Origin: Roseovarius sp. UBA6217
GTDB taxonomy: Bacteria; Pseudomonadota; Alphaproteobacteria; Rhodobacterales; Rhodobacteraceae
Assembly (NCBI GenBank): GCA_002421985.1
Contig: DISF01000004.1
Location: 1 to 40,481, forward strand
Length of the DNA: 40,481 nucleotides
Direction of reading: 5' to 3'
The translations under genes and the position numbers were made by a program. The notes beneath the pieces are model-generated. The model did not search any database. It saw only the letters and a program-made list of their open reading frames with translations, and was not told the origin of the DNA. Below, piece after piece: positions 7,700 through 15,310 of this stretch. Positions within the stretch are counted from its first letter, which is position 1. Each line of letters opens with the position of its first letter.

Positions 7700-9016
7700 A
7701 TGGACCTCACACAGTTCCAGACCTTCCGCGTGGCCGCCTGCGATCTCAACGGCCGGATGCGCGGCAAGCGCCTGCCCGCGAGCTTTGCCGACAAGCTTGA
7801 CGACGGCAGCCTGCGTATGCCGCTAAGCGCCTTGAATCTCGACATTTTTGGTGCAGATATCGAAGGCTCTCCACTGGTTTTCGACAGCGGCGATATCGAC
7901 GGGCGACTGTTTGCGACATCGCGCGGCGCGGTGCCTCTGCCCTGGCTGGAAGAGCCGCAGGCGCTGGTGCCGATGGTCATGCATACCGAGGATGGCACCC
8001 CCTTCGAGGGCGATCCGCGCCACGCGCTGGCCGCCGTTCTCGCGCGCTATGCTGCGCGCGGATGGGAGGTGTTCGCCGCCACCGAGCTTGAATTCACGCT
8101 GGTGGAGCCTGCTGGCAAGTCTTTGAAAACCGTGCGCGATCCGCGATCCGGGCGGCGCATGAAGGCCCCCGGAATCCTGTCTCTGGGACAGATGGATGCC
8201 TTTGATACCTTCCTGTCTGCGCTCTATTCGGCGGGGGCCGAGATGGGCATTCCGGTGGAATCGGCGATCAGCGAGGCCGGGATCGGGCAGTTCGAATTGA
8301 CCCTGCGCCACCAATCGGCCATGCGCGCCGCCGATGACACCTGGCTTTTCAAGAACCTTATCAAGGGCTTGGCGCGGCGTCACGGCTTTGTCGCGACGTT
8401 CATGGCCAAGCCGTTCGACTCCGATAGCGGCAACGGAATGCACATGCATTTCTCGGTGCTGGATGCGCACGGGCGCAACGTCTTTGACGACGGCACGCCG
8501 CGCGGCACCGATATCTTGCGCGCAGGTGTTGCCGGATGCCTTGCCGCCATGCCCGCCTCGACGCTGATTTTCGCCCCCCACGCAAACAGTTACGCACGTC
8601 TCGTGCCGGGTGCCCACGCGCCCACCGGGGCGGGATGGGGCTATGAGAACCGCACCACCGCGCTGCGCATCCCCGGTGGGCCAAACGCCGCGCGCCGGAT
8701 CGAGCACCGCGTGGCGGGCGGCGACATCAACCCCTACCTGACCTTCGCCGCCATCCTCGGGGCCGCGATCACCGGCATCGACGACGCCATGACGCCCCCC
8801 GCGCCGATCACCGGCAACGCCTATAATGCAGAGTTGCCGCAGCTTGCCCCCGACTGGGCCTCCGCGATCGATGCATTCGAGACCAACCCGTTGATCGCGC
8901 GCATCTTTCCCGCGGGCCTCATCGCCAACCTGGTGATGACCAAGCGTCAGGAACATGCGCGCATCGACGCGATACCCGCACAGGATCACTGGAAGGTCTA
9001 TCTCGAAACGGTGTAG
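7700..9016 (+). CDS. Glutamine synthetase-like gamma-glutamyl-amine ligase (copy 1)
   Basis: This 438-residue protein belongs to the glutamine synthetase superfamily in its PuuA/GlnA3-like branch, which joins glutamate to an amine such as putrescine or ethanolamine using ATP. The C-terminal catalytic domain shows ATELEFTL (about 129-136), NGMHMHFS (His ligands), ENRTTALRIPGGP (ATP and glutamate binding) and INPYLTFA. The short N-terminal domain has DLNGRMRGKRLP. It lacks the C-terminal adenylylation loop of GlnA. An amidotransferase, a second ligase and an FAD oxidoreductase follow on the same strand, which points to amine catabolism, not ammonium assimilation. The exact amine cannot be told from sequence. 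Confidence 0.88.
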   Translation: MDLTQFQTFRVAACDLNGRMRGKRLPASFADKLDDGSLRMPLSALNLDIFGADIEGSPLVFDSGDIDGRLFATSRGAVPLPWLEEPQALVPMVMHTEDGTPFEGDPRHALAAVLARYAARGWEVFAATELEFTLVEPAGKSLKTVRDPRSGRRMKAPGILSLGQMDAFDTFLSALYSAGAEMGIPVESAISEAGIGQFELTLRHQSAMRAADDTWLFKNLIKGLARRHGFVATFMAKPFDSDSGNGMHMHFSVLDAHGRNVFDDGTPRGTDILRAGVAGCLAAMPASTLIFAPHANSYARLVPGAHAPTGAGWGYENRTTALRIPGGPNAARRIEHRVAGGDINPYLTFAAILGAAITGIDDAMTPPAPITGNAYNAELPQLAPDWASAIDAFETNPLIARIFPAGLIANLVMTKRQEHARIDAIPAQDHWKVYLETV

Positions 9017-9035
9017 GCTGGGACAGACTCCCGGC

Positions 9036-9050
9036 CATAATTTGATCAAA
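9036..9050 (+). promoter_or_regulatory. -10 box overlapped by palindrome TTTGATCAAA
   Basis: CATAAT (9036-9041, five of six matches to the sigma-70 -10 box) shares its last T with the palindrome TTTGATCAAA (9041-9050). The amidotransferase ATG follows 11 bases later, with no clear Shine-Dalgarno. A protein on the palindrome would cover the start of transcription, so repression is the simplest reading. No convincing -35 box is visible. Confidence 0.45.
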
Positions 9051-9061
9051 AATGGACCCCC

Positions 9062-9748
9062 ATGAAAATCGGCATCCTCAAAACCGGCCACGCCCCCGAT
9101 ATCGTGCTCGACAGCCTTGGCGATTACGACGCGATGTTCGCACGCCTGCTTGACGGGCACGGATTCGAGTTTGCGCCCTATGACGTGGTCGATGGCACCT
9201 TTCCCGACGGGGCGCAGGCCGCCGATGGCTGGCTTGTCACCGGATCGAAACACGGGGTCTACGAGGATCACCCCTGGATTGCCCCGCTCGAGACGCTCAT
9301 CCGCGAGATCCGCGACGCGGGCCGCCCGCTGGTGGGGGTGTGTTTCGGCCACCAGATCATCGCGCAGGCGCTTGGCGGCAAGGTGGTCAAGCACCCGGAT
9401 GGCTGGCGCGTGGGGGCCACGGAATACGAGATCGACGGCCGCCCCCTCACCCTCAACGCCTGGCATCAGGATCAGGTCGTGACCGTGCCGCCCGGAGCCG
9501 AGGTGGTGGGCCGCGCCGAGGGCTGCGAGATCGCGGCGCTGCGCTATGGCCCCAACATATTCACCGTGCAACCGCATCCCGAATTCGACGCCACCATGAT
9601 GGACCGCCTGATCGAGCATCGCGCCATCGGCGTGGTGCCCGACCCGCTGCGCGATCACGCGCGCGCCCTGCTCGACACCCCAACCGACAGCGCCGCCATG
9701 GCCCGGACCATTGCGGATGTCCTCAAAGAAGGCGCAAGCCATGGCTGA
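9062..9748 (+). CDS. Class I glutamine amidotransferase-like protein
   Basis: This 228-residue protein has the complete triad of class I glutamine amidotransferases: Cys94 in GVCFGHQ and His172/Glu174 in QPHPEFD. Its form resembles the stand-alone GMP synthase-like amidotransferases. In this setting it probably hydrolyses a gamma-glutamyl bond, for example releasing an amino acid from its gamma-glutamyl adduct, as PuuD does in E. coli; PuuD itself is a different subfamily, so this is inference. Its stop overlaps the second ligase gene by eight bases (ATGGCTGA at 9741-9748), which couples their translation. Confidence 0.85.
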   Translation: MKIGILKTGHAPDIVLDSLGDYDAMFARLLDGHGFEFAPYDVVDGTFPDGAQAADGWLVTGSKHGVYEDHPWIAPLETLIREIRDAGRPLVGVCFGHQIIAQALGGKVVKHPDGWRVGATEYEIDGRPLTLNAWHQDQVVTVPPGAEVVGRAEGCEIAALRYGPNIFTVQPHPEFDATMMDRLIEHRAIGVVPDPLRDHARALLDTPTDSAAMARTIADVLKEGASHG

Positions 9749-11108
9749 TCTGAGCCAACTTACCAGCACATTACCGCCCGCCGCTCAGGCCTATCTTGAG
9801 AATCGCCGCCTCGACGAGGTGGAATGCATCATCTCCGACCTGCCCGGCATTGCCCGCGGCAAGGCGGTGCCCGCGACGAAGTTTGCGCGCCAGCAGTATT
9901 TTCACCTGCCCGATTCGATCTTTTACCAGACGATCACCGGCGACTGGGGCGAGGCGGCGGGCGAGGAGGGCTTTATCGAGCGCGACATGATCCTGCGCCC
10001 CGACATGTCCACCGCCACCGCCGCGCCCTGGACGGCGGACTGGACCATTCAGGTGATCCATGACGCGTTCGACCGCGAGGGCACGCCGATCCCCTGCTCG
10101 CCCCGCAACGTGCTGCGCCGGGTGGTGGGGATGTATCACGACCGCGGCTGGAAGCCGGTCGTGGCCCCCGAGATGGAATTCTTTCTCGTCGCCCGCAACC
10201 TCGATCCCGCGCAGGCGATCACGCCGATGATGGGCCGCTCGGGCCGCCCGGCGGCCGCGCGGCAGGCCTATTCGATGACGGCGGTGGACGAATTCGGCCC
10301 GGTGATCGACGATATCTACGATTTCGCCGAGGCGCAGGGATTCGAGATCGACGGCATCACCCAGGAGGGCGGCGCGGGGCAGCTCGAGATCAACCTGCGG
10401 CATGGCGATCCGATCAAACTTGCCGACGAGGTGTTCTATTTCAAGCGCCTCATCCGCGAGGCGGCACTCAAGCACGATTGCTTTGCCACCTTCATGGCCA
10501 AACCCATCGAGGACGAGCCGGGCAGCGCCATGCATATCCACCACTCGATCCTCGACATGGGGACCGGGCGCAACCTCTTTGCCGGGCCGCAAGGGGGCGA
10601 GACCGACCTGTTTTTCCATTTCATCGGCGGGTTGCAGAAACACCTGCCCTCGGCCATCGCGGTGCTGGCCCCCTACGTCAATTCCTATCGCCGCTACGTG
10701 CGCGATCACGCCGCGCCGATCAACCTTGCCTGGGGGCGCGACAACCGCACCACCGGCATTCGCGTGCCGCTGTCGGGGCCGGACTCGCGCCGGATCGAGA
10801 ACCGGCTGGCGGGGATGGATTGCAACCCCTATCTTGGCATCGCAGCAAGCCTTGCCTGCGGGCTTCTGGGTATCCTCAAGGAGGAATGGCCCGACAAGCA
10901 GTTCAAGGGCGACGCCTATTCCGGCGAGCCGGATATTCCCAACGTGATGGGCGACGCGCTCGACCTGTTCGAGGAAGCCCGCGAGTTGCACGCGATCCTC
11001 GGGCCGGAATTCGCCCGCGTCTATGCCATCGTGAAACGCACCGAATACGAGGAATTCCTGCAAGTCATCAGCCCGTGGGAACGCGAGCACCTGCTGCTCA
11101 ACGTCTGA
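9741..11108 (+). CDS. Glutamine synthetase-like gamma-glutamyl-amine ligase (copy 2)
   Basis: This 455-residue second ligase is of the PuuA type and clearly paralogous to the one at 7700. It shows APEMEFFL (about 150-157), SAMHIHHS, DNRTTGIRVP and CNPYLGIA in the expected order, and no adenylylation loop. The ATG at 9741 is chosen over a start ten codons upstream because it gives the usual overlap with the amidotransferase stop and lies close to GAAGGCG. In E. coli PuuA makes gamma-glutamylputrescine, which PuuB then oxidises; the FAD oxidoreductase 45 bases downstream fits PuuB. Two ligases in one cluster suggest two amine substrates or a heteromeric enzyme. Confidence 0.88.
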   Translation: MADLSQLTSTLPPAAQAYLENRRLDEVECIISDLPGIARGKAVPATKFARQQYFHLPDSIFYQTITGDWGEAAGEEGFIERDMILRPDMSTATAAPWTADWTIQVIHDAFDREGTPIPCSPRNVLRRVVGMYHDRGWKPVVAPEMEFFLVARNLDPAQAITPMMGRSGRPAAARQAYSMTAVDEFGPVIDDIYDFAEAQGFEIDGITQEGGAGQLEINLRHGDPIKLADEVFYFKRLIREAALKHDCFATFMAKPIEDEPGSAMHIHHSILDMGTGRNLFAGPQGGETDLFFHFIGGLQKHLPSAIAVLAPYVNSYRRYVRDHAAPINLAWGRDNRTTGIRVPLSGPDSRRIENRLAGMDCNPYLGIAASLACGLLGILKEEWPDKQFKGDAYSGEPDIPNVMGDALDLFEEARELHAILGPEFARVYAIVKRTEYEEFLQVISPWEREHLLLNV

Positions 11109-11120
11109 GCGATACGGCGC

Positions 11121-11157
11121 GCGGAGGATGAGTATTTTTGGCAAGATGAAACGATGA
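11121..11157 (+). other. Motif/mini-ORF abutting the oxidoreductase start
   Basis: The 45-base gap holds GGAGG followed at once by a ten-codon frame (11128-11157) encoding MSIFGKMKR. Its TGA overlaps the oxidoreductase ATG as ATGA. The Shine-Dalgarno touches the ATG, so translation of the mini-frame is doubtful. I recall closely similar sequences in front of many Rhodobacteraceae genes, so this may be a repeated intergenic motif and not a peptide gene. Confidence 0.4.
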
Positions 11158-12458
11158 ACCTGCTCCATGCCAATGACCGGCGCGGGGAGTATCCGCCAAG
11201 CTGGTATGCGGCAACCGTCTCGCCGCTGCCGCGTTTTGCCCCGCTCAAAGGGGCCGCGCGCGCCGATATCTGCGTGGTGGGGGCGGGCTATACCGGCCTC
11301 TCGGCGGCGCTTCACCTGGCGGAGGCGGGGCTTGACGTGGTGCTTCTGGAGGCGCAGCGCGTGGGCTTTGGCGCCTCGGGGCGCAATGGCGGGCAATTGG
11401 GCAGCGGGCAGCGGATGGAACAGACCGCGCTGGAGCGGCTTGTGGGCGCGGATGACGCGGCGCATCTGTGGCACCTGGCCGAGGAGGCCAAGGCGCTGGT
11501 CAAGGGGCTGGTGGCGCGGCACGCGATCGACTGCCACCTGAAACCGGGCGTGGCCCATGCCTGTTTCACGGCGCGCGAGATGGCGGGCGAGCACGCCTAT
11601 GCCGATCATCTGGCCGGGCGATACGGATATGGTGAAATCGAGAAACTGGACCGCGATGAATTTGCCGAGTTATGTCCGTCGCCCGCCTACCGGGGTGGCA
11701 CGCTCGATATGGGGGCGGCGCATCTGCACCCTTTGGCCTATGCGCTTGGCCTTGCGCGGGCGGCCGAGGCGGCGGGGGTGCGGATATTCGAGGGCTCGGA
11801 GGTGCATGATATCCGGCGGGGGGCGCGGCTGCGCGTGGCCACCGATGCCGGTCATGTCGAGGCCGATCACCTGATTCTTGCCTGCAACGGCTATCTGGGC
11901 GGGCTGGAGCGCAAGGTCGCCGCGCGCGTGATGCCGATCAACAATTTCATCGTGGCGACCGCGCCCCTGGGCGAGGGGGCGGCGCGCGTGCTGACCCGTG
12001 ACGTGGCGGTGGCCGATACGAAATTCGTGGTGAATTATTTCCGCCTGAGCCATGACAGGCGGCTGCTTTTTGGCGGCGGCGAGAGCTATGGCTACCGTTT
12101 TCCGCGCGATATCCGGGCGGTGGTCGCGAAGCCGATGCTGGAAATTTTTCCGCATCTGGCCGGTGTGCCACTCGATTATGCCTGGGGCGGGACGCTGGCC
12201 ATCACCATGAAGCGAATGCCCTATCTCGCGCGGGTGGCACCCGATATCCTGTCGGCCTCGGGCTATTCGGGGCATGGTGTGGGCATGGCGACGCTCGCGG
12301 GGCGGCTGATGGCCGAGGCGGTGCGGGGGCAATCGACGGGGTTCGAGTGCATGGCGCGGGTGCCCTGCCCGGCCTTTCCCGGTGGCACGGCGCTGCGAAG
12401 CCCGCTTCTGGTGCTGGCGATGAGCTGGTTTGCGCTGCGCGACCGGCTGGGGTTTTGA
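11154..12458 (+). CDS. FAD-dependent oxidoreductase, PuuB-like
   Basis: This 434-residue flavoprotein of the DAO/glycine oxidase family has the dinucleotide motif VVGAGYTGLSAALHL (about 40-54) near the N-terminus. The flavin-contact segment GASGRNGGQLGSGQ follows at about 76-89. A C-terminal YSGHGVGMATLAGRL closes the FAD domain, as in gamma-glutamylputrescine oxidase PuuB. It would oxidise a gamma-glutamyl amine to the aldehyde, with release of ammonia and hydrogen peroxide. It ends the amine cluster; the aldehyde dehydrogenase expected in the pathway (PuuC) is not in the window. The start overlaps a mini-frame described separately. Confidence 0.88.
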   Translation: MNLLHANDRRGEYPPSWYAATVSPLPRFAPLKGAARADICVVGAGYTGLSAALHLAEAGLDVVLLEAQRVGFGASGRNGGQLGSGQRMEQTALERLVGADDAAHLWHLAEEAKALVKGLVARHAIDCHLKPGVAHACFTAREMAGEHAYADHLAGRYGYGEIEKLDRDEFAELCPSPAYRGGTLDMGAAHLHPLAYALGLARAAEAAGVRIFEGSEVHDIRRGARLRVATDAGHVEADHLILACNGYLGGLERKVAARVMPINNFIVATAPLGEGAARVLTRDVAVADTKFVVNYFRLSHDRRLLFGGGESYGYRFPRDIRAVVAKPMLEIFPHLAGVPLDYAWGGTLAITMKRMPYLARVAPDILSASGYSGHGVGMATLAGRLMAEAVRGQSTGFECMARVPCPAFPGGTALRSPLLVLAMSWFALRDRLGF

Positions 12459-12464
12459 CAGGCT

Positions 12465-12494
12465 TTGACAAACCGTCACATTTCGGGCCTATAT
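12465..12494 (+). promoter_or_regulatory. Promoter of the DegT-family gene
   Basis: TTGACA (12465-12470), a perfect -35 box, is followed after 18 bases by CTATAT (12489-12494). It lies just after the oxidoreductase stop and 40 bases before the aminotransferase start, so that gene is probably transcribed on its own. Confidence 0.5.
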
Positions 12495-12499
12495 GTTCG

Positions 12500-12534
12500 G
12501 GAAAGCCGAAACCCGTTTTCAGGAAAGCCGAAAC
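12500..12534 (+). repeat. 13-base direct repeat before the DegT-family gene
   Basis: GGAAAGCCGAAAC occurs at 12500-12512 and again at 12522-12534, 22 bases apart (two helical turns). The second copy contains the Shine-Dalgarno (AGGAAA) and ends at the base before the ATG. It could be a tandem operator or a local duplication. Confidence 0.6.
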
Positions 12535-13743
12535 ATGACGCAAGCCCCGAATGTCCATGATGCCGAACCCATCCCAGAGGCCGCACGCGCCGAGATCGAC
12601 CTGCTGCTCAGGAGCGGCGACCTGTTTCGCTATACCGCGCCGCAGCATGCCCCGGTGTCCCTGCTGGAGCACGAATTTGCGGCCCATATGGGTGCGCGCT
12701 ATGCGCTGGCGGTCTCGTCCTGTTCGGCGGCACTGTTCTTGTCGCTGAAGGCGCTCGATCTGCCGCGCGGGGGGCGGGTTCTGATCCCCGGCTTTACCTT
12801 TGCCGCCGTGCCGTCCTCAATCGTCCATGCCGATCTGGTGCCGGTGCTGTGCGAGGTGGGCGAGAATTACCGCATCGACATGGCCGATTTCGAGGCGCGG
12901 CTGGATGGTGTCGATGCCGTGTTGGTGAGCCACATGCGCGGCCATACCTCGGATATGGATGCCATCATGGCGCTTTGCGACGCCCGTGGCCTGCCGGTGA
13001 TCGAGGATGCCGCGCATTCGCTTGGCACGATCTGGCGGGGGCGCAAGATCGGCACGCTGGGCCGCGTGGGCTGTTTCAGCTTTCAGTCCTACAAGCTTTT
13101 GAATGCGGGCGAGGGCGGCATTCTGGTCACAGATGATGCCGATCTGGTGGCGCGCGCGGTCATCATGTCGGGTGCCTATGAGCAGAACTGGGCCAAGCAC
13201 ATGGCCGCGCCCGATGCCGCGCTCGAGGCGGCATTCGCGCGGTGGCAAAACCGGCTGCCGCTCTACAATATGCGGCTGAACAACCTGTCGGCGGCGATCA
13301 TCCGCGCGCAATTGCCCGAGATTGCCCGCCGGGTGCAGGCGGGGCGCGCGAATCATGATCGCGTCGCGGCGCGGCTCGATGCCTCTCCCTGGCTGTCGGT
13401 GCCTGCGGCGCTTGACGGCGAAGAGCGCGCGCCCGATTCGATTCAGTTCAACCTTGTGGGATTGAGCGATGCCGAGGCCCGCGATTTTTCCGCCATCGCG
13501 GCGGCGCGGGGCGTCAAGGTGCAGGTCTTTGGCCAAAGCGCGGACAATGCGCGCGCGTTCTGGAACTGGGGTTTTCTGCCCAGCGGCACACCTGATCTGC
13601 CGCGCACGCGCGCGATGCTGATGCGCGCCTGCGATGTGCGCCTGCCCGCGCGGCTCAGCCGGGACGAATGCGATGCCGTGGCCGATATCGTGCTTGGCGC
13701 GGTGAGAGAGGTGATCGGCGCGCGCCGGGCCTATGGCACCTGA
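12535..13743 (+). CDS. DegT/DnrJ/EryC1/StrS family aminotransferase
   Basis: This 402-residue PLP enzyme of the DegT/DnrJ/EryC1/StrS family usually transfers an amino group from glutamate to a keto-sugar or cyclitol. The PLP lysine is Lys187 in FSFQSYKLLNAGEGG, and the cofactor Asp is in VIEDAAHSLG (about residue 157). The ATG at 12535 is chosen because AGGAAA lies 8 bases upstream and the family core begins soon after; an upstream in-frame ATG at 12493 would read through the direct repeat. No sugar-nucleotide, lipopolysaccharide or antibiotic genes are near, so the substrate stays unknown. It converges with yceI. Confidence 0.87.
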   Translation: MTQAPNVHDAEPIPEAARAEIDLLLRSGDLFRYTAPQHAPVSLLEHEFAAHMGARYALAVSSCSAALFLSLKALDLPRGGRVLIPGFTFAAVPSSIVHADLVPVLCEVGENYRIDMADFEARLDGVDAVLVSHMRGHTSDMDAIMALCDARGLPVIEDAAHSLGTIWRGRKIGTLGRVGCFSFQSYKLLNAGEGGILVTDDADLVARAVIMSGAYEQNWAKHMAAPDAALEAAFARWQNRLPLYNMRLNNLSAAIIRAQLPEIARRVQAGRANHDRVAARLDASPWLSVPAALDGEERAPDSIQFNLVGLSDAEARDFSAIAAARGVKVQVFGQSADNARAFWNWGFLPSGTPDLPRTRAMLMRACDVRLPARLSRDECDAVADIVLGAVREVIGARRAYGT

Positions 13744-13752
13744 CCATTGAAA

Positions 13753-13779
13753 CGGGCCGCCCGGATTGCGGACGGCCCG
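13753..13779. terminator. Terminator between the DegT-family gene and yceI
   Basis: CGGGCCG (13753-13759) pairs with CGGCCCG (13773-13779), with two more GC pairs inside after one mismatch and a 7-base loop. Read on the - strand the stem is followed by TTTC, so it mainly suits the end of yceI, but it can serve both convergent genes. Confidence 0.6.
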
Positions 13780-13799
13780 GCCCAGTCGGGATTGCAGGG

Positions 13800-14375
13800 T
13801 TATTCGGACTTGCCGGCCTCGATCGAGATTTGCACCTGGACCTCGTCGCTGACATAGGGCGCGAACAGGCCCACCCCGAAATCGGAGCGCAAGAGCGTGG
13901 TGGTCGCGCTGAAGCCGAGCCAGGGGCGATTGTTCATCGGGTGGGCGTCGGCCTTCTGGTTGAGCACCGTGTCGAGCACCACCGGCTTGGTGATCCCGTT
14001 CATGGTCAGATCACCGGTGATGAGCGCGGTATTCTCGCCGGTCACCTCGATGCCGGTCGAGGTGAAGGTGACCATATCGCCCTCTTTCGCGCCGAAAATC
14101 TCGTCGGACATGAGATGCGCATCGCGCTCTTCCCAGCCGGTGAACATCGACATGATCGGCATGGACACGTTGACCGAAGAATTCGCCGGGTCTTCCGCGT
14201 CGAATTCGATCGTGCCCTCGAAGCCCGAGAACATCCCCGTCGTCGTCGAGAAACCGAGGTGGTTATAGCTGAACACGACCTGGCTGTGGCTGGGATCGAG
14301 TTCGTAGGTTTCGGGCGCAGCCAGGGCCGCAGTGGCAGAGAGGCCGAGGGCCGCAGCGAAAAGCATCGATTTCAT
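13800..14375 (-). CDS. YceI family periplasmic protein
   Basis: This 191-residue exported lipocalin-like protein has a signal peptide (about 1-19, cleaved near ALAA-PE). The YceI core follows: YELDPSHSQVVFSYNHLGFS at the start of the barrel, then FDAEDPANSSV, GDLTMNGITKPVVL and the closing DEVQVQISIEA. YceI proteins bind long polyisoprenoid-like lipids in the periplasm, and several are induced by stress or high pH. GGAG lies at good spacing before the ATG. The gene stands alone, divergent from rpsF and convergent with the aminotransferase gene. Confidence 0.9.
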   Translation of the reverse strand: MKSMLFAAALGLSATAALAAPETYELDPSHSQVVFSYNHLGFSTTTGMFSGFEGTIEFDAEDPANSSVNVSMPIMSMFTGWEERDAHLMSDEIFGAKEGDMVTFTSTGIEVTGENTALITGDLTMNGITKPVVLDTVLNQKADAHPMNNRPWLGFSATTTLLRSDFGVGLFAPYVSDEVQVQISIEAGKSE

Positions 14376-14688
14376 GGTGAGGACTCCAATCCGTTAAACT
14401 CACAGTCTACATATTGGAAAATGAGCGATTCAACGCAAGGAGCAAGGGCACAGTTTCAAACAGCCCCTGTGGATTGGCGAACAAGAGGCGGCAAACCGCT
14501 CGCGCCGCACAAGGCCCCTGCCCGGCTCAGACCGCGGCCGACAACACCGCCCTTGCAGCACCGCGCCCGGCACGGTATAGGCCGCGAACCTTTCGCAATC
14601 GTTATGGACCGCGCAGACTCTCGTGGACGGGCAGCGAAACGGGTATCGCCCGCCCTATGAAATGCGCCTTGACAGAAATGGAGACGAC
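14376..14688. other. Divergent intergenic region between yceI and rpsF
   Basis: These 313 bases hold the promoters of yceI (-) and of the rpsF operon (+). The rpsF promoter is listed separately. The part next to yceI is AT-richer (14390-14440) and probably contains its promoter, but I see no clear -35/-10 pair. Otherwise I see no gene or repeat. Confidence 0.5.
14553..14581 (+). promoter_or_regulatory. Sigma-70 promoter of rpsF-rpsR-rplI
   Basis: TTGCAG (14553-14558) and TATAGG (14576-14581) are separated by exactly 17 bases. Transcription would start near 14588, leaving a leader of about 100 bases before rpsF, long enough for autoregulation by the S6:S18 complex, which is known in other bacteria. 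I did not find the S6:S18 binding motif by eye. Confidence 0.6.
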
Positions 14689-15042
14689 ATGCCGCTTTAC
14701 GAGCATGTGATGATCGCGCGCCAGGATCTTTCCAACGCGCAGGCCGAGGGGCTCATCGAGCATTTCAGCACCGTTCTTGCCGATAACGGGGGCAAGGTTA
14801 TCGAGAACGAGTACTGGGGCGTCAAGACGATGGCCTACAAGATCAACAAGAACCGCAAGGGTCATTACGCCTTTCTCAGGACCGACGCGCCCGCCGCCGC
14901 CGTGCAGGAAATGGAGCGCCTGATGCGCCTGCATGACGATGTGATGCGCGTGCTGACCATCAAGGTCGATGCCCATGAAGAGGGGCCGTCGGTGCAGATG
15001 CAAAAGCGCGAAGAGCGCGGCGAACGCCGCGAACGCCGCTGA
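14689..15042 (+). CDS. rpsF: 30S ribosomal protein S6
   Basis: S6 is a small-subunit protein that binds 16S rRNA together with S18. The 117-residue product starts MPLYEHVMIARQDL and contains the family segment ENEYWGVKTMAYKINKNRKG (about 44-63). It ends in a charged tail rich in Glu and Arg (about 104-117). TGGAGA precedes the ATG at 14689. It is first in the rpsF-rpsR-rplI operon, 29 bases before rpsR. Length and sequence are normal for alphaproteobacteria. Confidence 0.97.
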   Translation: MPLYEHVMIARQDLSNAQAEGLIEHFSTVLADNGGKVIENEYWGVKTMAYKINKNRKGHYAFLRTDAPAAAVQEMERLMRLHDDVMRVLTIKVDAHEEGPSVQMQKREERGERRERR

Positions 15043-15071
15043 TCCCGTCGCTGAGAAAAGGACGATAACCC

Positions 15072-15299
15072 ATGGCTACCAAACCGTTTTTCCGCCGTCG
15101 CAAGGTCTGCCCCTTCTCGGGCGACAACGCGCCGAAGATCGACTATAAAGATACCCGCCTGTTGCAGCGCTACATCTCCGAGCGTGGCAAGATCGTGCCG
15201 TCGCGCATCACCGCCGTGTCGAACAAGAAGCAACGCGAATTAGCGCGCGCGATCAAGCGCGCGCGCTTTCTCGCGCTTCTGCCCTATGCCGTGAAATAA
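15072..15299 (+). CDS. rpsR: 30S ribosomal protein S18
   Basis: S18 is a small basic protein of the 30S platform that forms a dimer with S6. The 75-residue product contains CPFSGDNAPKIDYKD (about 14-28) and the signature region SRITAVSNKKQRELARAIKR (about 43-62). It sits between rpsF and rplI on the same strand; the next start is 11 bases after its stop. AAAAGGA lies upstream of the ATG. Confidence 0.97.
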   Translation: MATKPFFRRRKVCPFSGDNAPKIDYKDTRLLQRYISERGKIVPSRITAVSNKKQRELARAIKRARFLALLPYAVK

Positions 15300-15310
15300 G
15301 GAGCAAGACC

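Noticed and set aside
7823..11609. Very long open frames on the - strand opposite the two ligase genes and the amidotransferase (648 and 612 codons)
   Set aside because: They have no family motifs, and their length follows from the third-position GC bias of the + strand genes, whose motifs and starts are clear.
12535..13743. DegT-family gene as part of a sugar or antibiotic biosynthesis cluster
   Set aside because: No nucleotide-sugar, glycosyltransferase or export gene lies near it; its neighbours are amine catabolism and yceI.
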